Source: Halicephalobus mephisto
Lineage: Eukaryota > Nematoda > Chromadorea > Rhabditida > Panagrolaimidae
Assembly (NCBI GenBank): GCA_009193035.1
Contig: SWDT01000242.1
Coordinates: 1 to 46,472 of the forward strand
Reading direction: 5' to 3'
DNA: 46,472 bases
The stretch's first letter is position 1, and every line of letters starts with the position of its first letter. Shown in pieces: positions 22,126 to 34,049 of the stretch. The notes under the pieces are model-generated. The model had not been told where the DNA came from and made no database searches. It was given only the letters and a program-made list of their open reading frames with translations. The position numbers were made by a program, and so were the translations under genes.

Positions 22126-23926
22126 AATTATTAGTACTGTAGACATAAAGATCGAAGTAAAACCGCAAACGGCCTAAAAAAACCCAAATTTACACCCAGT
22201 CAATCAACGCTTGGAAGGCGAAACAAAAGTGTTAGAGAATCAATCGTTGAGAAAATCCAACTCCAACCTAGTTCGAGTTTGACTTTGATTAAACAAGGAC
22301 CTTTCCTCTCTTTGTTCTATGCTTATGTTAAGATAAACAGGCTTGAATTGCTAACAGCAGAAATCAACAGTTTTCCGCCTAATCATGGAGCTCCAAGGTG
22401 TCATACCATCGACATCCAACCAATAACACTAACATCCCTAATACTACATCTACGAACAAGAAAACATATGATGAAAGAGGCAAAATAGGGATATCAGAAA
22501 TTCTATTCATTGGAGTATCATCAGCATTTTCATCGTTGGAAGATTCTAAAAGTTCAAATCCACGATATTCACCTTCAGAATTTAGGTTCCCACTGTCTTT
22601 ATCGCTTCTAATAAAGAAATATGAATAATAATAAGCAGAAAAATGGAAAGTTTAAGTTTTACGTAGTTGTTAACTACTCAAAGAAAATAATTAATTCTAT
22701 TCTTTTCCGCTTATTCATAGAACATCGAGAATCTTTTCGTATGAAACAATGGATAAGAAACATTCAACATGCAGAACTGTATAAATACATGTCAAACTTA
22801 AAACCGTGCGTGATCTATTATTAAAGGATATAATGTTGATGTTGTCTAAAACCTGTATTTCTATTTTTCCCTAAATCAAGCCTAAGAAAACAATTTACAG
22901 ATGCAATATTATGTAATTACTGTTGCTTTGTAACATCAGCTAGATTGAATTTCTTAAGGAAATTCGAAAAAACAATGTTGGGGTGTAAAGCCAAACTGCT
23001 ATATCTTCACTCAGAATCAACAGAATTAAATGCTTAATATATCATTTAATAGAGTAAAAATTACTCGTTATAATGAATATATTCGTCCAGACTTCTTACC
23101 AATCAAATTATTATTTTCGGACAAAATTACACGGAAATTTTCAAAATAATTTTTCACGAGTTAATTCAAATTTCCTTTATAGCTATTATATGCCGTTAAA
23201 ATCAGCATTCAATATTCTATAAAGTACTATACTTGTTATAATCAATACTGGGAATGTTAAGAATATAACAACACAACAACCAAGAATGTCGGTCAACGTG
23301 TCATGTTCTCTTTTATACTCCACAATATAAAAAGAGAAGATTCATTACTCTTGGGTGTTCTGAAGATCTTTGATCGTGGAGACTATGCATTCACAACAAA
23401 CGAGAAATGGTAAAAATAATACAACAAATATAACTGTTTTTTGGTTACAATGACACAGTTAATTGATATATCGGATTCTTCATTCTGGAACCACATGAAA
23501 GAGAGATATATCGGAGTATTTCGATATATCAACGACGTGATAAGATAAAGATAAAAGAAGTTCAGTAATCGAGCTTGACGGAACTTTCCAAATCCGCAAG
23601 TATCCGGAATTTCTGGCAAACTCAACGACGTGCGGAAACAAAAAATAAAAAATGATAAAAATCAGCACAACACCGTTATTTATAACTACAGTAACGCAGA
23701 ATTCATTTCGACATCATGGTTTCTGATTTGTGGTTTAATATGATTGATTTTCCACATCAGTCGCATAACTTTTTCCGAAATGAATTTATTTCAATTATTC
23801 TACGTATCTTTCCAGGGAAGCACAAGACACTGATTTTTTAAAGAAAATGGAACAATGACCGAGAAAGTAAAAATCAGAAGAAATTCTGATGACCGGGTGA
23901 TATCGAAGAGGATCGATTTTGTCGAC
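22126..23926. other. Intergenic region right of the element
   Basis: Only short frames occur (up to 80 codons), with no family motif, signal peptide or splice pattern I can support. The last 100-200 bp must hold the promoter of the PAN-domain gene. A repeated word gatatatcg appears near 23,466, 23,506 and 23,522, some in inverted orientation. No transposon end is recognisable. Confidence 0.4.
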
Positions 23927-25672
23927 ATGGATTCTTGGAAAATTTTACTTCTGTTAAATGTTCTGGTTGATTATGGAGGTATATTAGACATATCTATGAC
24001 GAAATCTATTTAACCTAAAAAATCCAAGATATTTTTGGAAAATTTCAGGGTTTTTTTAAGTTTAATATTTTCGAAAAACATGGATTTTATGAAAAATTTA
24101 AATATTAACAAATTTTTTAAAGATAATTTTTGAATATTAGAAATTTATTTTGAAAAGATATTTGTGAATTTTTTCGATAAAAGTTGAACTTTGTAGTACC
24201 TCTGTCGAACCCTCCTCTGAACACCTTCGTTGCCTTGAATGAGTGCTTCAAGTACAAGAGAGGATACAAGATAGACCTCCAAGAAACCCACATGGTCGCC
24301 ACGGAGAGCATTCAGTTCAAGGACGAGTGCCTAAAGGCCTGTCTGAAGACCCTAGTTCAAGACGGATTCACCTGCAGGTCCCTCATGCACATGCCCAGAG
24401 ATGACGTAACATATTTAAAATCTACTTTTAAAATTACATTTTTTTTAATTTTAGGATTGTATTTTGACCGCGATGAACACAAAAGACGGGGCAAAACTGG
24501 AGAAAATTGACGACTTTGGTTTCATGTCGAGCATCAATTACTACGAAAACAAATGTGCAAATGGTCCTTTTGAAAAAGGTTTGATTTTGACTCGAGATCG
24601 AACATTCGGTGATGTTCATCGAATTGTTTTTGACTGTCTGAAAATTTTAGAACTTGATTTAAAATAATTGGCAGTCATTTAAATCAGAATTAAAAAATCA
24701 AAAAGTAGAAAAATTTAATTTTAGTTAAACGAACATAGGCTTATTTTTGTGTCGAAATGAAGAAATTCTTTGAAAATCCATCTTCAAAAACCTTCTTCTT
24801 GTAGTATTTAAAGTAGTAAAAGTACTATTAACCTGTAAAATTCGATTTTGTAAAAAGTAAATTTTCAAAGGATTTAGTGATTTTAAAATTTTTAATTTTA
24901 ATTAAAAAACGTGGGTTTATTTTTGTGTCCAGATTTCGAAATGAAAAAAATTTTTCAAAATCCACATTATAAAATTTTTCCCTACAATATTTTAGACATT
25001 AAAAAGTACTTTTAATTTACGTAATTGAATTTTATGAAAAGCAGATTTCGAAAGATACAATTAACTTTGAACATTTTAATCTTCGTCAGAGCTCGCTCTG
25101 TCGCGTGTTGGTGCTTTTTTGGTTCAAAAATGTCTATCAAATTAAATATTTTTTACACTACAATTATTACTAATGTGTCATTTTTACTTTTTAATTGCTT
25201 TTCTGCAGATTCGGCGATAGCTGAAGCCAAGTTTTCCAGTTACAAGGGGGTCCTGGGGGAGGTCCAAATCGCCCAATCCAGGGACAAGGACCCCATGATC
25301 CTCGCTCTCATAGACGGTCTTCGACCTAATTCGTTGATCGATATTAGTGTTCGGACTTCTCCGGTCAACGATTGCTTCAAACTCCGGCATTCTGAAATCA
25401 AACTTTCTCAGAGATTAATCCAGGTCTTCACCGACAACTCCGGATTCGCCATCCAGCCCTGGAGTCTCGCGGACAAACAAGTCCTAGGTAGTGATTTCCT
25501 AGGGTCCACCGTAGTCCTGGTCGACACGCTGACTCAGAAGGTCATCGACTGCGCCGTCATTAAGATCAAAGGAGATCCGGAAGATTACGAAAGAATCAAA
25601 AATGTTTCTTCAAAGACCTTTTTAAATTTCTTTTTGATTTTTGTTTCTTTCATGATCCTAAAAATGCACTAA
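23927..25672 (+). CDS. Secreted or anchored protein: PAN/apple domain plus Cu/Zn-SOD-like domain
   Basis: Four exons: 23927-23978, 24197-24405, 24455-24578 and 25209-25672, giving 282 residues with all phases agreeing. The start at 23927 gives a signal peptide (MDSWKILLLLNVLVDYG); an in-frame ATG at 23855 would add 24 charged residues. Residues about 18-130 are a PAN/apple domain with cysteines in NECFKY, DECLKACLK, GFTCRSLM, DDCILT and YYENKC. Residues about 135-250 have the strand pattern of Cu/Zn superoxide dismutase: YKGVLGEVQIAQ, then a LIDGL turn, then SLADKQVLGSDFLGSTVVLV ending DCAVIK. The metal-binding histidines are absent, so enzyme activity is unlikely. A hydrophobic C-terminus (FLNFFLIFVSFMIL) could be a GPI signal or membrane anchor. 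Intron 3 is 630 nt and contains a tandem duplication. I do not recognise the gene; an extracellular adhesion or matrix role is plausible. Confidence 0.8.
24655..25020. repeat. Diverged tandem duplication in intron 3 of the PAN gene
   Basis: Two copies about 180-200 bp apart share ggcttatttttgtgtcgaaa against gggtttatttttgtgtccag, followed by gaaatgaa, caaaatccac and a tagta/tatttta segment. Many substitutions and small indels separate them. Confidence 0.6.
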
Positions 25673-26303
25673 CAGTTGCAGATTTCCAAAAATATATAAA
25701 TTCATAAAAAACATAAGAAATAAAACAAACATATGTTCACAGTAGAGGACTCCATGGAGTACACCTGTTTTCGCACTTCCCGAGAGTCGCTTTACTCTCT
25801 CGCTTCCGCCAGTTTTGTTTGCTTTCTTTTGTGTCCTGTTTGACGGACAAACTGGAGACCAATTCAATGTTCATTCGTGTCTCGCGAGACAGGCAAAACT
25901 GTCCAGTTTTTGGAACGTGTTTGAATTTTGATTTTTATTTTTTCAGATTTCTACTTTTGCAACATTTTACAATATAATAATTACTTTTATTTCAAAAATA
26001 TCACGATTATTCTGTCTCTAGGGACTCCTTGGAAACCAAAAATTTTTAAAACGAATTTTCAAAATTAGAAAATTGAAAATTTTTTCTTTAACTTTTTTAA
26101 AAAAAATTTTAAACTTTTTAAAAATTTAAATTTTAAAAATTTGAAATTTTTATTTTCTTTATTTTTTAAAATTTCGAATTTTTTTTAAATAAAAAATTTT
26201 TAACTTTTTAAAAATCTTTATTTTTTAAAATTAATTTATTGTTTATCGTATTTTTGGATATAGAAATTAAAAAACTCAAAGATGTACTTCTGAGTTTGTA
26301 GTG

Positions 26304-26350
26304 AGATAATTTTGGATTTTTTATCTTTATCTTTATCTGATAACAGATAA
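26304..26350. promoter_or_regulatory. Cluster of six GATA-factor sites
   Basis: Six WGATAR words occur in 47 bp: AGATAA at 26,304 and 26,345; TGATAA at 26,338; and TTATCT (the reverse orientation) at 26,321, 26,327 and 26,333. Such clusters are typical of intestinal (ELT-2 type) control in nematodes. The target gene is not clear: the PAN gene ends 630 bp upstream and the receptor starts 2 kb downstream. Confidence 0.55.
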
Positions 26351-26370
26351 CTAAATTAATTTCGTCTAGG

Positions 26371-26460
26371 TTCGTCCAATCGTTGATTATCATTTTCGTC
26401 ATCGTTTCGGCATACGTTATTGCATCAGCTCTCGCACAAAGTAGAAAACGAAAAAACTGA
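26371..26460 (+). other. Short open stretch coding a membrane helix plus basic tail
   Basis: Twenty-nine codons end at a TGA (26,458). They translate to a hydrophobic helix (SLIIIFVIVSAYVIASALA) followed by QSRKRKN. There is no ATG in frame. A TTTCGTCTAG acceptor-like word lies immediately before it, so it could be a terminal exon. I could not find an upstream exon in matching phase, so this is left as an unexplained candidate. Confidence 0.25.
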
Positions 26461-28338
26461 CTTTGTTTTTTTTGAAACTTTTTTTAAATTTTAAATAATT
26501 TTCCACATTTTTTTAAAAATGTTTCAAATTTTAATTATTTTTTCGAAAGTTTTTTGTAAATTTTGCGATTTTATTAAATTTTAAACTTTTTCGAAATTTT
26601 AACATTTTTGAAATTTTTAGGTTCTGTAATAAAATAATTAATAATTACCGTAATAGTTGGTAATGTAATTGTTAGATTCTTGTGTTACGTCGAGATTACT
26701 TGTTTCGGACATGGTTGAAGAAAACTGTCCACGGAGGATTCAATTCTGCGAAGATTTATGTTTATATTCGTTTTTACACAATTATACAAGTACTTAAATG
26801 TCTGTGAAACAAGGTTTTTTCGAATAACTCATCTTTGATCACATGGGGATAATGTACGTGACACAAAAAAGACCCAAATTTTTCGTTTTATAAGTGACCA
26901 AAGTTCAGCAGGCCTCAAACGTTCTTATCAATTCAGTCAAGTCTTCGTTTTTTGATTTTCTGATTCAAAAAGAATCAATAATTCAGAAAACTGCCATCGC
27001 AGCTACAGTTGTTTTTCTAATTTTTTATTTTCGAAATTAAAATTAAACATTTTTCGAATTTTTAAAATCAAAAAAATAATAGATGTTTTTGAATTCCCGC
27101 GAAAAACGAATGGAAACGGTAATTCAGGGAATTCGTGTTGAGACCAATTTTTTCATTTTCTGGGAATTCTAAAAACTGAAAATTTACATCGAAAAAATTA
27201 CATAAAAATTTTTATTTTTTATAATAGTCATTTTTTATATTTTTTATATTTCTTAAATTCCCGTGAGAAATCAGTAAAAGCAGAACAAATAATCAACTGG
27301 GGAATTCGTGTTGAGACTGATTTTTAAATATTAATTTTACGGAAATTTTATTTTTTATAATAATTATTATTTTTTTAATTTCGTGAGAAATAAAAAATAA
27401 TTAAGAAATTCGTGTTGAGACAATTTTTTTGTTTTCTAGTGATTCTGAAAACTTCGAAAATTCATATCGAAGAAATTTTATAAAATTTTATTTTTATAAT
27501 TTAATTGATTAAAAAACTGAAAATAAGTAAAAAATTAGATTTAACGACTTTCAATTTTTATATTTTAAATTTGATCAAATAAAAATAAAAATTTTGAAAA
27601 TTTAAATTTTTGAAGAAAAATAAAAATTTTGAAAATTTAAAATTTTGAAGAAAAATTAAAATTTGTCGTTATTATGTCCCGATGTCTTTGAAAACATTGT
27701 TCGCAAACTTCTAAAGGTTAATTCGTCTGGAAATATCTTTCGCGAAAATCAAAGTACTCACTGAAACTTTTCCGACTAAATCGAATGTTCACCGGCGACG
27801 ATTTCGAGTTGATCGATTAGACCGCTTTCATGCAATCAGTTTCCTCCCCATCGATTCTTCCTTTCGTCCGCGTGAACCCGTGAATTTTTTTGATTCATGT
27901 ATTACAATCACAGCAACTCGTGGTCTATGGGGTACTTCGGTATTACTTCCTGAATATCTACTAGCTTCATATATGAAACCTGGTATCTACCTTCGGAAAT
28001 TGATTTTTATATTTTGTACATCCTAATCCAGAAACTTCTAGCCATGTTCAAGGAGATATAGTTCTAAACAGTTAATTACGAAATCGCCATCGCGCAAAAT
28101 CGAAATTACTACATAAGCCACTTTAGGTTCCAATAGTTCCTAAAATTTCACGTCGGGACAATTTCGTGAAAAATTTATACAATTTTTATATAATTTCAAA
28201 ATTGCGTAAGACTGCGAGTCACCACATGAACTACTTTAAGTCCTAATAATTCCCAAAATTTCGCATCGGGACAATTTCGTGGAAAATTCATATATGATTT
28301 TTACAACAATGTAATTTTAGCGATATCATTTATGCCAG

Positions 28339-31300
28339 ATGATTGCAACGACAGTACTAGACCAAATCAAAGGACCCTTGTCTTCACCCTCGGGCAACTC
28401 GACGGGAGTTTCTCCCAAATGTGCTATCTGCGGTGACCTCGCTCACGGACTACATTTCGGAGTCTCCGCTTGTAGGTAAGTAATACTAGTAATGTTATCC
28501 AAGTAATTTAATCTGTTTTTCTTCCAGAGCTTGTGCCGCGTTTTTCCGAAGATCTACCATCAGTAACCGGAAATATCAATGTCGTTTCGGAGGAAATTGC
28601 GATGTAGGCAAAGGTCGGTTTTTTCGTTTTATTTTAGGATCATTTGCTTTTGTAAATATATGATGATATAGAAGTCAAAAAATCCAACAGCAAGTTTCGT
28701 TTTTGATTGAGGGGGATTAGTGGAACATTATGCGGCCAGGGATAATCCTAAAAGAACTGATTTTTTGTTTTTAAAATAGTTATGATTTTCTGAATGTTTG
28801 TTAATATTTTCATATATAAAAATCAATCCGAAAAAGTGAACAGAGGGTCCTACATATCATATATCCTAGTTCGGAAGTTTTTAGATCTATTTAGGCAAAA
28901 TGTGTTATAAAAATTTAATTACGAAATCATGATCATACAAAGTAGAATTCATCACGTACGCTGCTTTAGTTTCTAGTCATTTCTGAAAATTTCCATCGAG
29001 ACAATTTAAAAAAAATTAATTAATGATTTTTATGACAGTGATTATATATGGTTTTTTCAGATGTCCGTTGTTGTTGTAGAGCTTGTCGAATGGCCAAATG
29101 TATTTCTTTAGGAATGAATTCGGAAGGTATGTTTGCCGTTGTGTTGAAAACAATTTGACTACAAACTAGAACTTTAAAAGTTTACTTTTTTATATCAATT
29201 ATTGGTTTATGATCATTGATGTTTGATTTTTAGCGGTCCAACGACATCGTGATCATATTGGCCCCAGAAAAAGAAGAAACGATTCAGAAGGAGCGGATTC
29301 TGATGGAGGTCAAAACGTGCAAAGCAGAGGTTCCTCAACTCATTCGTCAAGCGACTACCCTTCTCCTGTTGTGTCTACTGCGATACCGGTCCTAACTAGT
29401 CCAGAAATAACATTCATAGATAACGGCAAAAGTTACGCACTTCTCAGAAACGGCATAGGGTCAAATTCGTCAAACGTTTGCTTCGATCCTCAGCCGAGTA
29501 CTTCGACTCCTTTGGCGAGTAATTACGGTGCTAATATAGTTAGTCCGAACTCCGCTTTCACCCCCATTGCGACCCCGATGGGCAACTCTCAGGATCCGTT
29601 GTTTCATCTGCATCAGAATTCCCTCTACGCCAAGCTGAACCTACCTCAGAACTCCCCGATGCCCTTGTTGATGGAGATCTCCAAGGGATACCGTAAGCTG
29701 TGTTCCTTGAGGAAGACAACAAGTCGACTTCGTCAAGAAACAGGATTGATGAAGTTATTCGATGACAACATTGAGTTAACCGAAGGGACTTATAATGACA
29801 ATGTGGCGACGATTAAAAGCGACTTGTCATTGGTGTCGGAGATGATTTCTGACCACTTTGTTCCCCTTGGTAGGTTCTCTGTCGACTCCAAATGGTTGTT
29901 ACTTCGACAGTTCTTCCCTGGATTCATCGGGGGAGAAAGGGCAGTTAACTCGGCGAGGATGTTCCCGGATAAAAATGACAACAGAGTTCTTATATCTAGT
30001 CAGCACTTTGTGACTTTGAACAACATGGCCAAGTTTTTCGACGTTCCTGGATGCAAGAAACCTCCAAAGGAAGTTGCGATGTAAGTTTTTTGATTTTTTA
30101 AAACAAGTTTTAAAAATTCGTGTCAAAAATAATTAAAAATTTATTTTTGATTTTTATAATAGTTATGATTTTACTTTTTTTGAATCGTGTAAATACTTTT
30201 TTTACTTTTTTGAGTCCCGATTGGAAAGCTCTGGAAATTCATTTTGAGACTATTTCGTAAAAAAGCTTTTTTGGTTTTTATAATTATATAGTTATGATCC
30301 CATATTTCTAAAATCACAAATATTAATTTTCACCTTTTCAAGTCCTGATTGGAAAATTCTAAACATTCCCGTCGAGACCATCAAAATGTTTTTTTTGGTT
30401 TTTATAATATAGTTATTTTTATTTTAGGATTTTCGAAAAAACTTTCACAAAACTCAGAAAAATAGTGGTTAATAGTGTAGTGGATCTGCAGTTGAGTGAT
30501 GACGAAGTGGCTGGATTCTTTGGACTCTTATTTTGGTCTGAAGGTTGGTTTTTGAATTATTAAATTATTTTCAATATTTATTAGTTAAATTACTGCACAA
30601 AATGTCGAAAGTTTCGTAATTTTTGGATTCAAAATGACGAAATTAAAAAATAATATAATTTTAAATTTAAGAAAAATAATTTTAAATTTTGAAAAAAGAA
30701 TTTTTGGAATTTTTTAGAATAAATAACTTTGAAAATGGAAAAATTATCGACAGTTAACCTGGTTTTTTATTTTTTGTATTGATGATTAACTTTTTCGTTG
30801 TTCTGAAAGCAACAGAACTGGATTCATGAGTCCTAAATTTAGGAACAATTTTGTCATTTTTGATTAACATATAATTTATTATTTTTCATTTATTAAAAGA
30901 AATATCTGTTAGGAGTTTTATTTGAAAAATAATTACAGTATGATTTGTAATTTTAAAACTGTTGATTGTGGATTTTCGAAATAGTGATAGAAAAGTACTG
31001 TATGTTGTTAGAATCTTCAAAATGGGATCTAATTTTAGTCATTGATGAAAATTTTAAAACTTTTGCTTCAGAAGTTATATTTCAGTGAAATTTCGAAAGT
31101 TTGAACGATATTGTGATTTTATTTTTATTTTTATTTTTGTTCGAGAGGGATTTATTTCTCGGTTTATTTTAAATTTTTTTCTTTCAAATTTGGGTAATTA
31201 AGCTAAATTACAATAAATACGATATCGAATACAACTGTAACACAATCGACAGAATTTTGTTAAGATTGATGGTAGTTTCTGGATTGGTGGTGTTATTGCT

Positions 31301-31647
31301 GATTTGATTAATTTTAATGTTTTACTAAATTCCTGATTTTAGCAGTGGATGGACTCAGTGCCGAAGAAGAAGTTCTAACGAACCAGACCCGGGATGCCCT
31401 TTTTGAAGAGCTCTATTATGCCTGCAGATGCCAGGTTTCAAATATGGATGAACTTGGAATCAGATACAGCAAAATTTGCAATTTGATTCCAATTATAAAA
31501 GTTTGTTAATTTTTATTTTTAATTGTTGATTTTTGAGCTTTTTAGAGGATAACGTTAGAGCTCTCAGAAGACTTCTCGATGGTGAATTTGCTAAATATCT
31601 TCGACATTGACACTTTTCTTCACAAATTGCTGCCGAATAGTTTTTAA
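28339..31647 (+). CDS. Nuclear hormone receptor, nematode supplementary class
   Basis: Seven exons: 28339-28475, 28528-28613, 29061-29126, 29234-30080, 30428-30543, 31343-31500 and 31546-31647, giving 503 residues. The start at 28339 is preferred; the ATG at 28332 is in another frame and soon stops. The DNA-binding domain (about residues 28-97) has two C4 zinc fingers: CAICGDLAHGLHFGVSAC with RAC, then QCRFGGNC, CCCRAC and MAKCISLGM. The P-box CRACAAFFRR is typical of the expanded nematode receptor family. A basic C-terminal extension (RPRK-like: GPRKRRND) follows. Next is a long Ser/Pro-rich hinge (about 120-240), then a helical ligand-binding domain (about 250-503) in which KWLLLRQFFPGF is the recognisable helix 3-5 region. 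The ligand is unknown. Introns 28614-29060, 30081-30427 and 30544-31342 contain copies of the dispersed repeat described elsewhere. Confidence 0.92.
30200..30420. repeat. Two tandem copies of the dispersed repeat in a receptor intron
   Basis: gagtcccgattggaaagctc and aagtcctgattggaaaattc lie about 118 bp apart, each followed by a cgtcgagacc or tttgagacta arm and a T-rich stretch ending in ataatatagtta. They are the same family as the array at 37,500-39,290. Confidence 0.65.
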
Positions 31648-32159
31648 AAAATAAATTTTGTACAAAATTTTAAAAATATTGAAATTAGCTCAAAATTATG
31701 AAATGTGATAAACTGTTATTTTTTTGAAGTACGTACTTGCAACGTCAACTGTTGATTGAAATCGAATTTTTATTTTTTTTTCAATTCTAAGGGATTTTTG
31801 AGAAATGCGGAGGACCGGAAATTCGATAAATCCTGACAAAAGCTTAATTTCGAAACTATAAGGTTAAATTTTTTTGAATTTTTGTTTTCAGATCGGATTT
31901 TTAAAAAAAATAAAAATCTCTAAATTTTCGAAATTATAGAAAAATTAATTTTTTTAAATAAGTTTTTTATTTTTCTTCGAAATTATAGAAAAATTAATTT
32001 TTTTTAATAAAAATCTTTAATTTTTTTAAATAAATTTTTTGAAATAATAAAAAAATTAATTTTTAAAAATAAAATAATTTGTTTTTGTCAGAATTTTCTG
32101 ATTTACGATATTTAGAATCTGCTGGATTTTTTCCAATAATAAAAACAAAATTTTTTAAT

Positions 32160-32570
32160 TCTTGGTCTTAACTGGAAAATTTCAAAAATTTTCGTTAGGG
32201 CATTTTTTTGTTTTTTCACAGTATTTTTGGTCTTTTATAATATAGTAATTCAGGGTTTACTGAATAGTTCTGAATTCATATAAAAACTAATTTTTATCAT
32301 TTTCTGATCTCAACTGGAAAGTTCCAAAAATTTTTGTCGTGATAATTTTCTAAATTTTCGTCACAAATTTTTTACTTTTTATAATATTGTAATTCAGAAT
32401 TTATTGAATACTTTTGAATTCATATAAAAACGGAATTTTATCATTTTCTGATCTCAACTGGAAAGTTCCGAAAATTCGTGCCAGGATAATTTTCTAAATT
32501 TTCGTCACAAATTTTTTACTTTTTATAATATCGTAATTCAGGATTTACTGAATATTTTTAGTACTACATA
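32160..32570. repeat. Dispersed repeat array, left group
   Basis: About three copies of a unit near 144 nt, each with atcattttctgatctcaact, ggaaagttcc, a gtcgtgataa arm and aaattttttactttttataa. They are closely related to the units at 37,640-37,990. Confidence 0.8.
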
Positions 32571-33299
32571 TAGTCCCATGATCTTAGGGCTTTATTGGAA
32601 AGTTTTAGAATTACTTAAGAAGACAAATTTTTAAAAGTTTTACGACGATAATTTATTTTTTGTAAAATTTATCCATTTTTTTTCATTACGAAAATCGTAA
32701 ATTCGGGAGATTACTGTCTCTGCCGAGTACTAGTCCCTATGTTTCGAGTTTTTTCAATTACTTCTCGAAAAAGATTTTTAACAAATTGAGAAAAAGTAGA
32801 TTAATTGGGTTCATTTTCCATTGCCCCCGTGGAATCCCGCTTTCGTCACAGGAAAATTTTTGATTGGTGTCAGTTCTTAGTTTTCGTTTTTCTATGAATG
32901 AATTGGCCATTTTCGTTTTTTCCAAGTTATGGGTTTTGCTCTCTTGAGTACGATAATGACCGTTTTAATTGTCATTTTAGGGAGCACTATAACATGATTT
33001 CAGTCGACTAAAACTAAAAACTGCTCTTGAAAAATTGGATTTTCACTTGAAAGAAGTCTAATTTTTAGGTTCCTCGAGAGAAAAGCAAATTGATAACAAT
33101 CTTCTTAAGCCTTTGGAAAACAATCAAGAAGATTGAGTGACGAAATTTTGGTTTTTTTTTTGGACTGGGAAATCTGTTCTTGAGATGGAATTTTGGGCTT
33201 TACTCTCATAAAATCAAATTAAAAACAGTCCCCTGACCAACTCCTGAACAGAGATCTCTCGAGTAATTTAAGTATTCCCTGATAGAAAAATATTAATTT

Positions 33300-33650
33300 T
33301 TTTACAATTTCTAATTTTTAAAAAACTGAATTAAAAATAATTTTTATAATTTCTAATTTTTATAAAACTGAATTAAAAATAATTTTTATAATTTCTAATT
33401 TTTATAAAACTGAATTAAAAATAATTTTTATAATTTCTAATTTTTATAAAACTGAATTAAAAATAATTTTTATAATTTCTAATTTTAAAAAACTGAATTA
33501 AAAATAATTTTTATAATTTTTAATTTTTAAAAAACTGAATTAAAAATAATTTTTATAATTTCTAATTTTTATAAAACTGAATTAAAAATAATTTTTATAA
33601 TTTCTAATTTTTATAATTTTTAATTTTTATAAAACTAAATTTAAAATAAT
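33300..33650. repeat. 42-bp tandem repeat, about 8 copies
   Basis: The word ctgaattaaaaataa recurs at 33,326, 33,368, 33,410, 33,452, 33,493, 33,535 and 33,577, a spacing of 41-42 bp. Each unit continues with tttttataatttctaatttt and ataaaa. Copies are nearly identical, so the expansion is recent. Confidence 0.93.
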
Positions 33651-34049
33651 TTTCAAACGAATTTTTCAAAATTCTTAGAAAAAAATACAATTTTTAAATT
33701 TTTAAAAAATAATTTTTATAATTTTTAATTTTTAAAAAAACTAAATTTAAAATAATTTTCAAACGAATTCCAGAACGGAAGATTTTTTAATAATTTGAAT
33801 ATTCTATTTAAAAAATTTATAAATTTTTAAAAGATTTCTAAGAATTTTGGTGTTTTTTATTCCTATAAAATCAAGTTAAAATAGTTCCGTGACAAATTCT
33901 TGAACAAGGAACTTTTAGACTTTTTCAGCATTTCCAAATAACAACTATGAATTTTAAAGTTCTTTTAACTTTTAAAATTAAAAAAAAATAAAACTAAAAA
34001 TTATAAATTTAAAAACATTTTTAGATTTTTTTATTTTAAAAAAATTAAA

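Larger units (their letters stand above)
25673..28338. other. Intergenic region between the PAN gene and the nuclear receptor
   Basis: 2.7 kb. The first 300 bp include a GC-richer patch (25,745-25,910) with several short inverted repeats, among them the 12-bp palindrome GTCTCGCGAGAC at 25,879-25,890. Then comes low-complexity A/T sequence (26,040-26,270), a GATA-site cluster and a small open stretch described separately. After that there are diverged copies of the gttgagac-type dispersed repeat at 27,110-27,430 and 28,020-28,330. The last 500 bp probably carry the receptor promoter. Confidence 0.5.

Noticed and set aside
22398..22824. Two plus-strand frames of 76 and 67 codons right of the element
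   Set aside because: No recognisable motif, no splice partners, and neighbouring sequence is stop-rich; too weak for a gene call.
23383..23668. Overlapping hydrophobic minus-strand frames
   Set aside because: They overlap each other in two frames and look like chance translation of AT-rich DNA with repeated gatatatcg words.
24580..24667. Continuation of PAN exon 3 to the stop at 24,667
   Set aside because: A GTTTGA donor at 24,579 joins in phase to 25,209 and yields a longer protein with a SOD-like domain; the read-through tail is probably intronic.
25658..25867. 69-codon minus-strand frame at the end of the PAN gene
   Set aside because: It overlaps the 3' end and untranslated region of the PAN gene and has no family signal.
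33086..33140. microRNA precursor
   Set aside because: The stem is only 10 bp with a 19-nt loop, too short for a microRNA hairpin.
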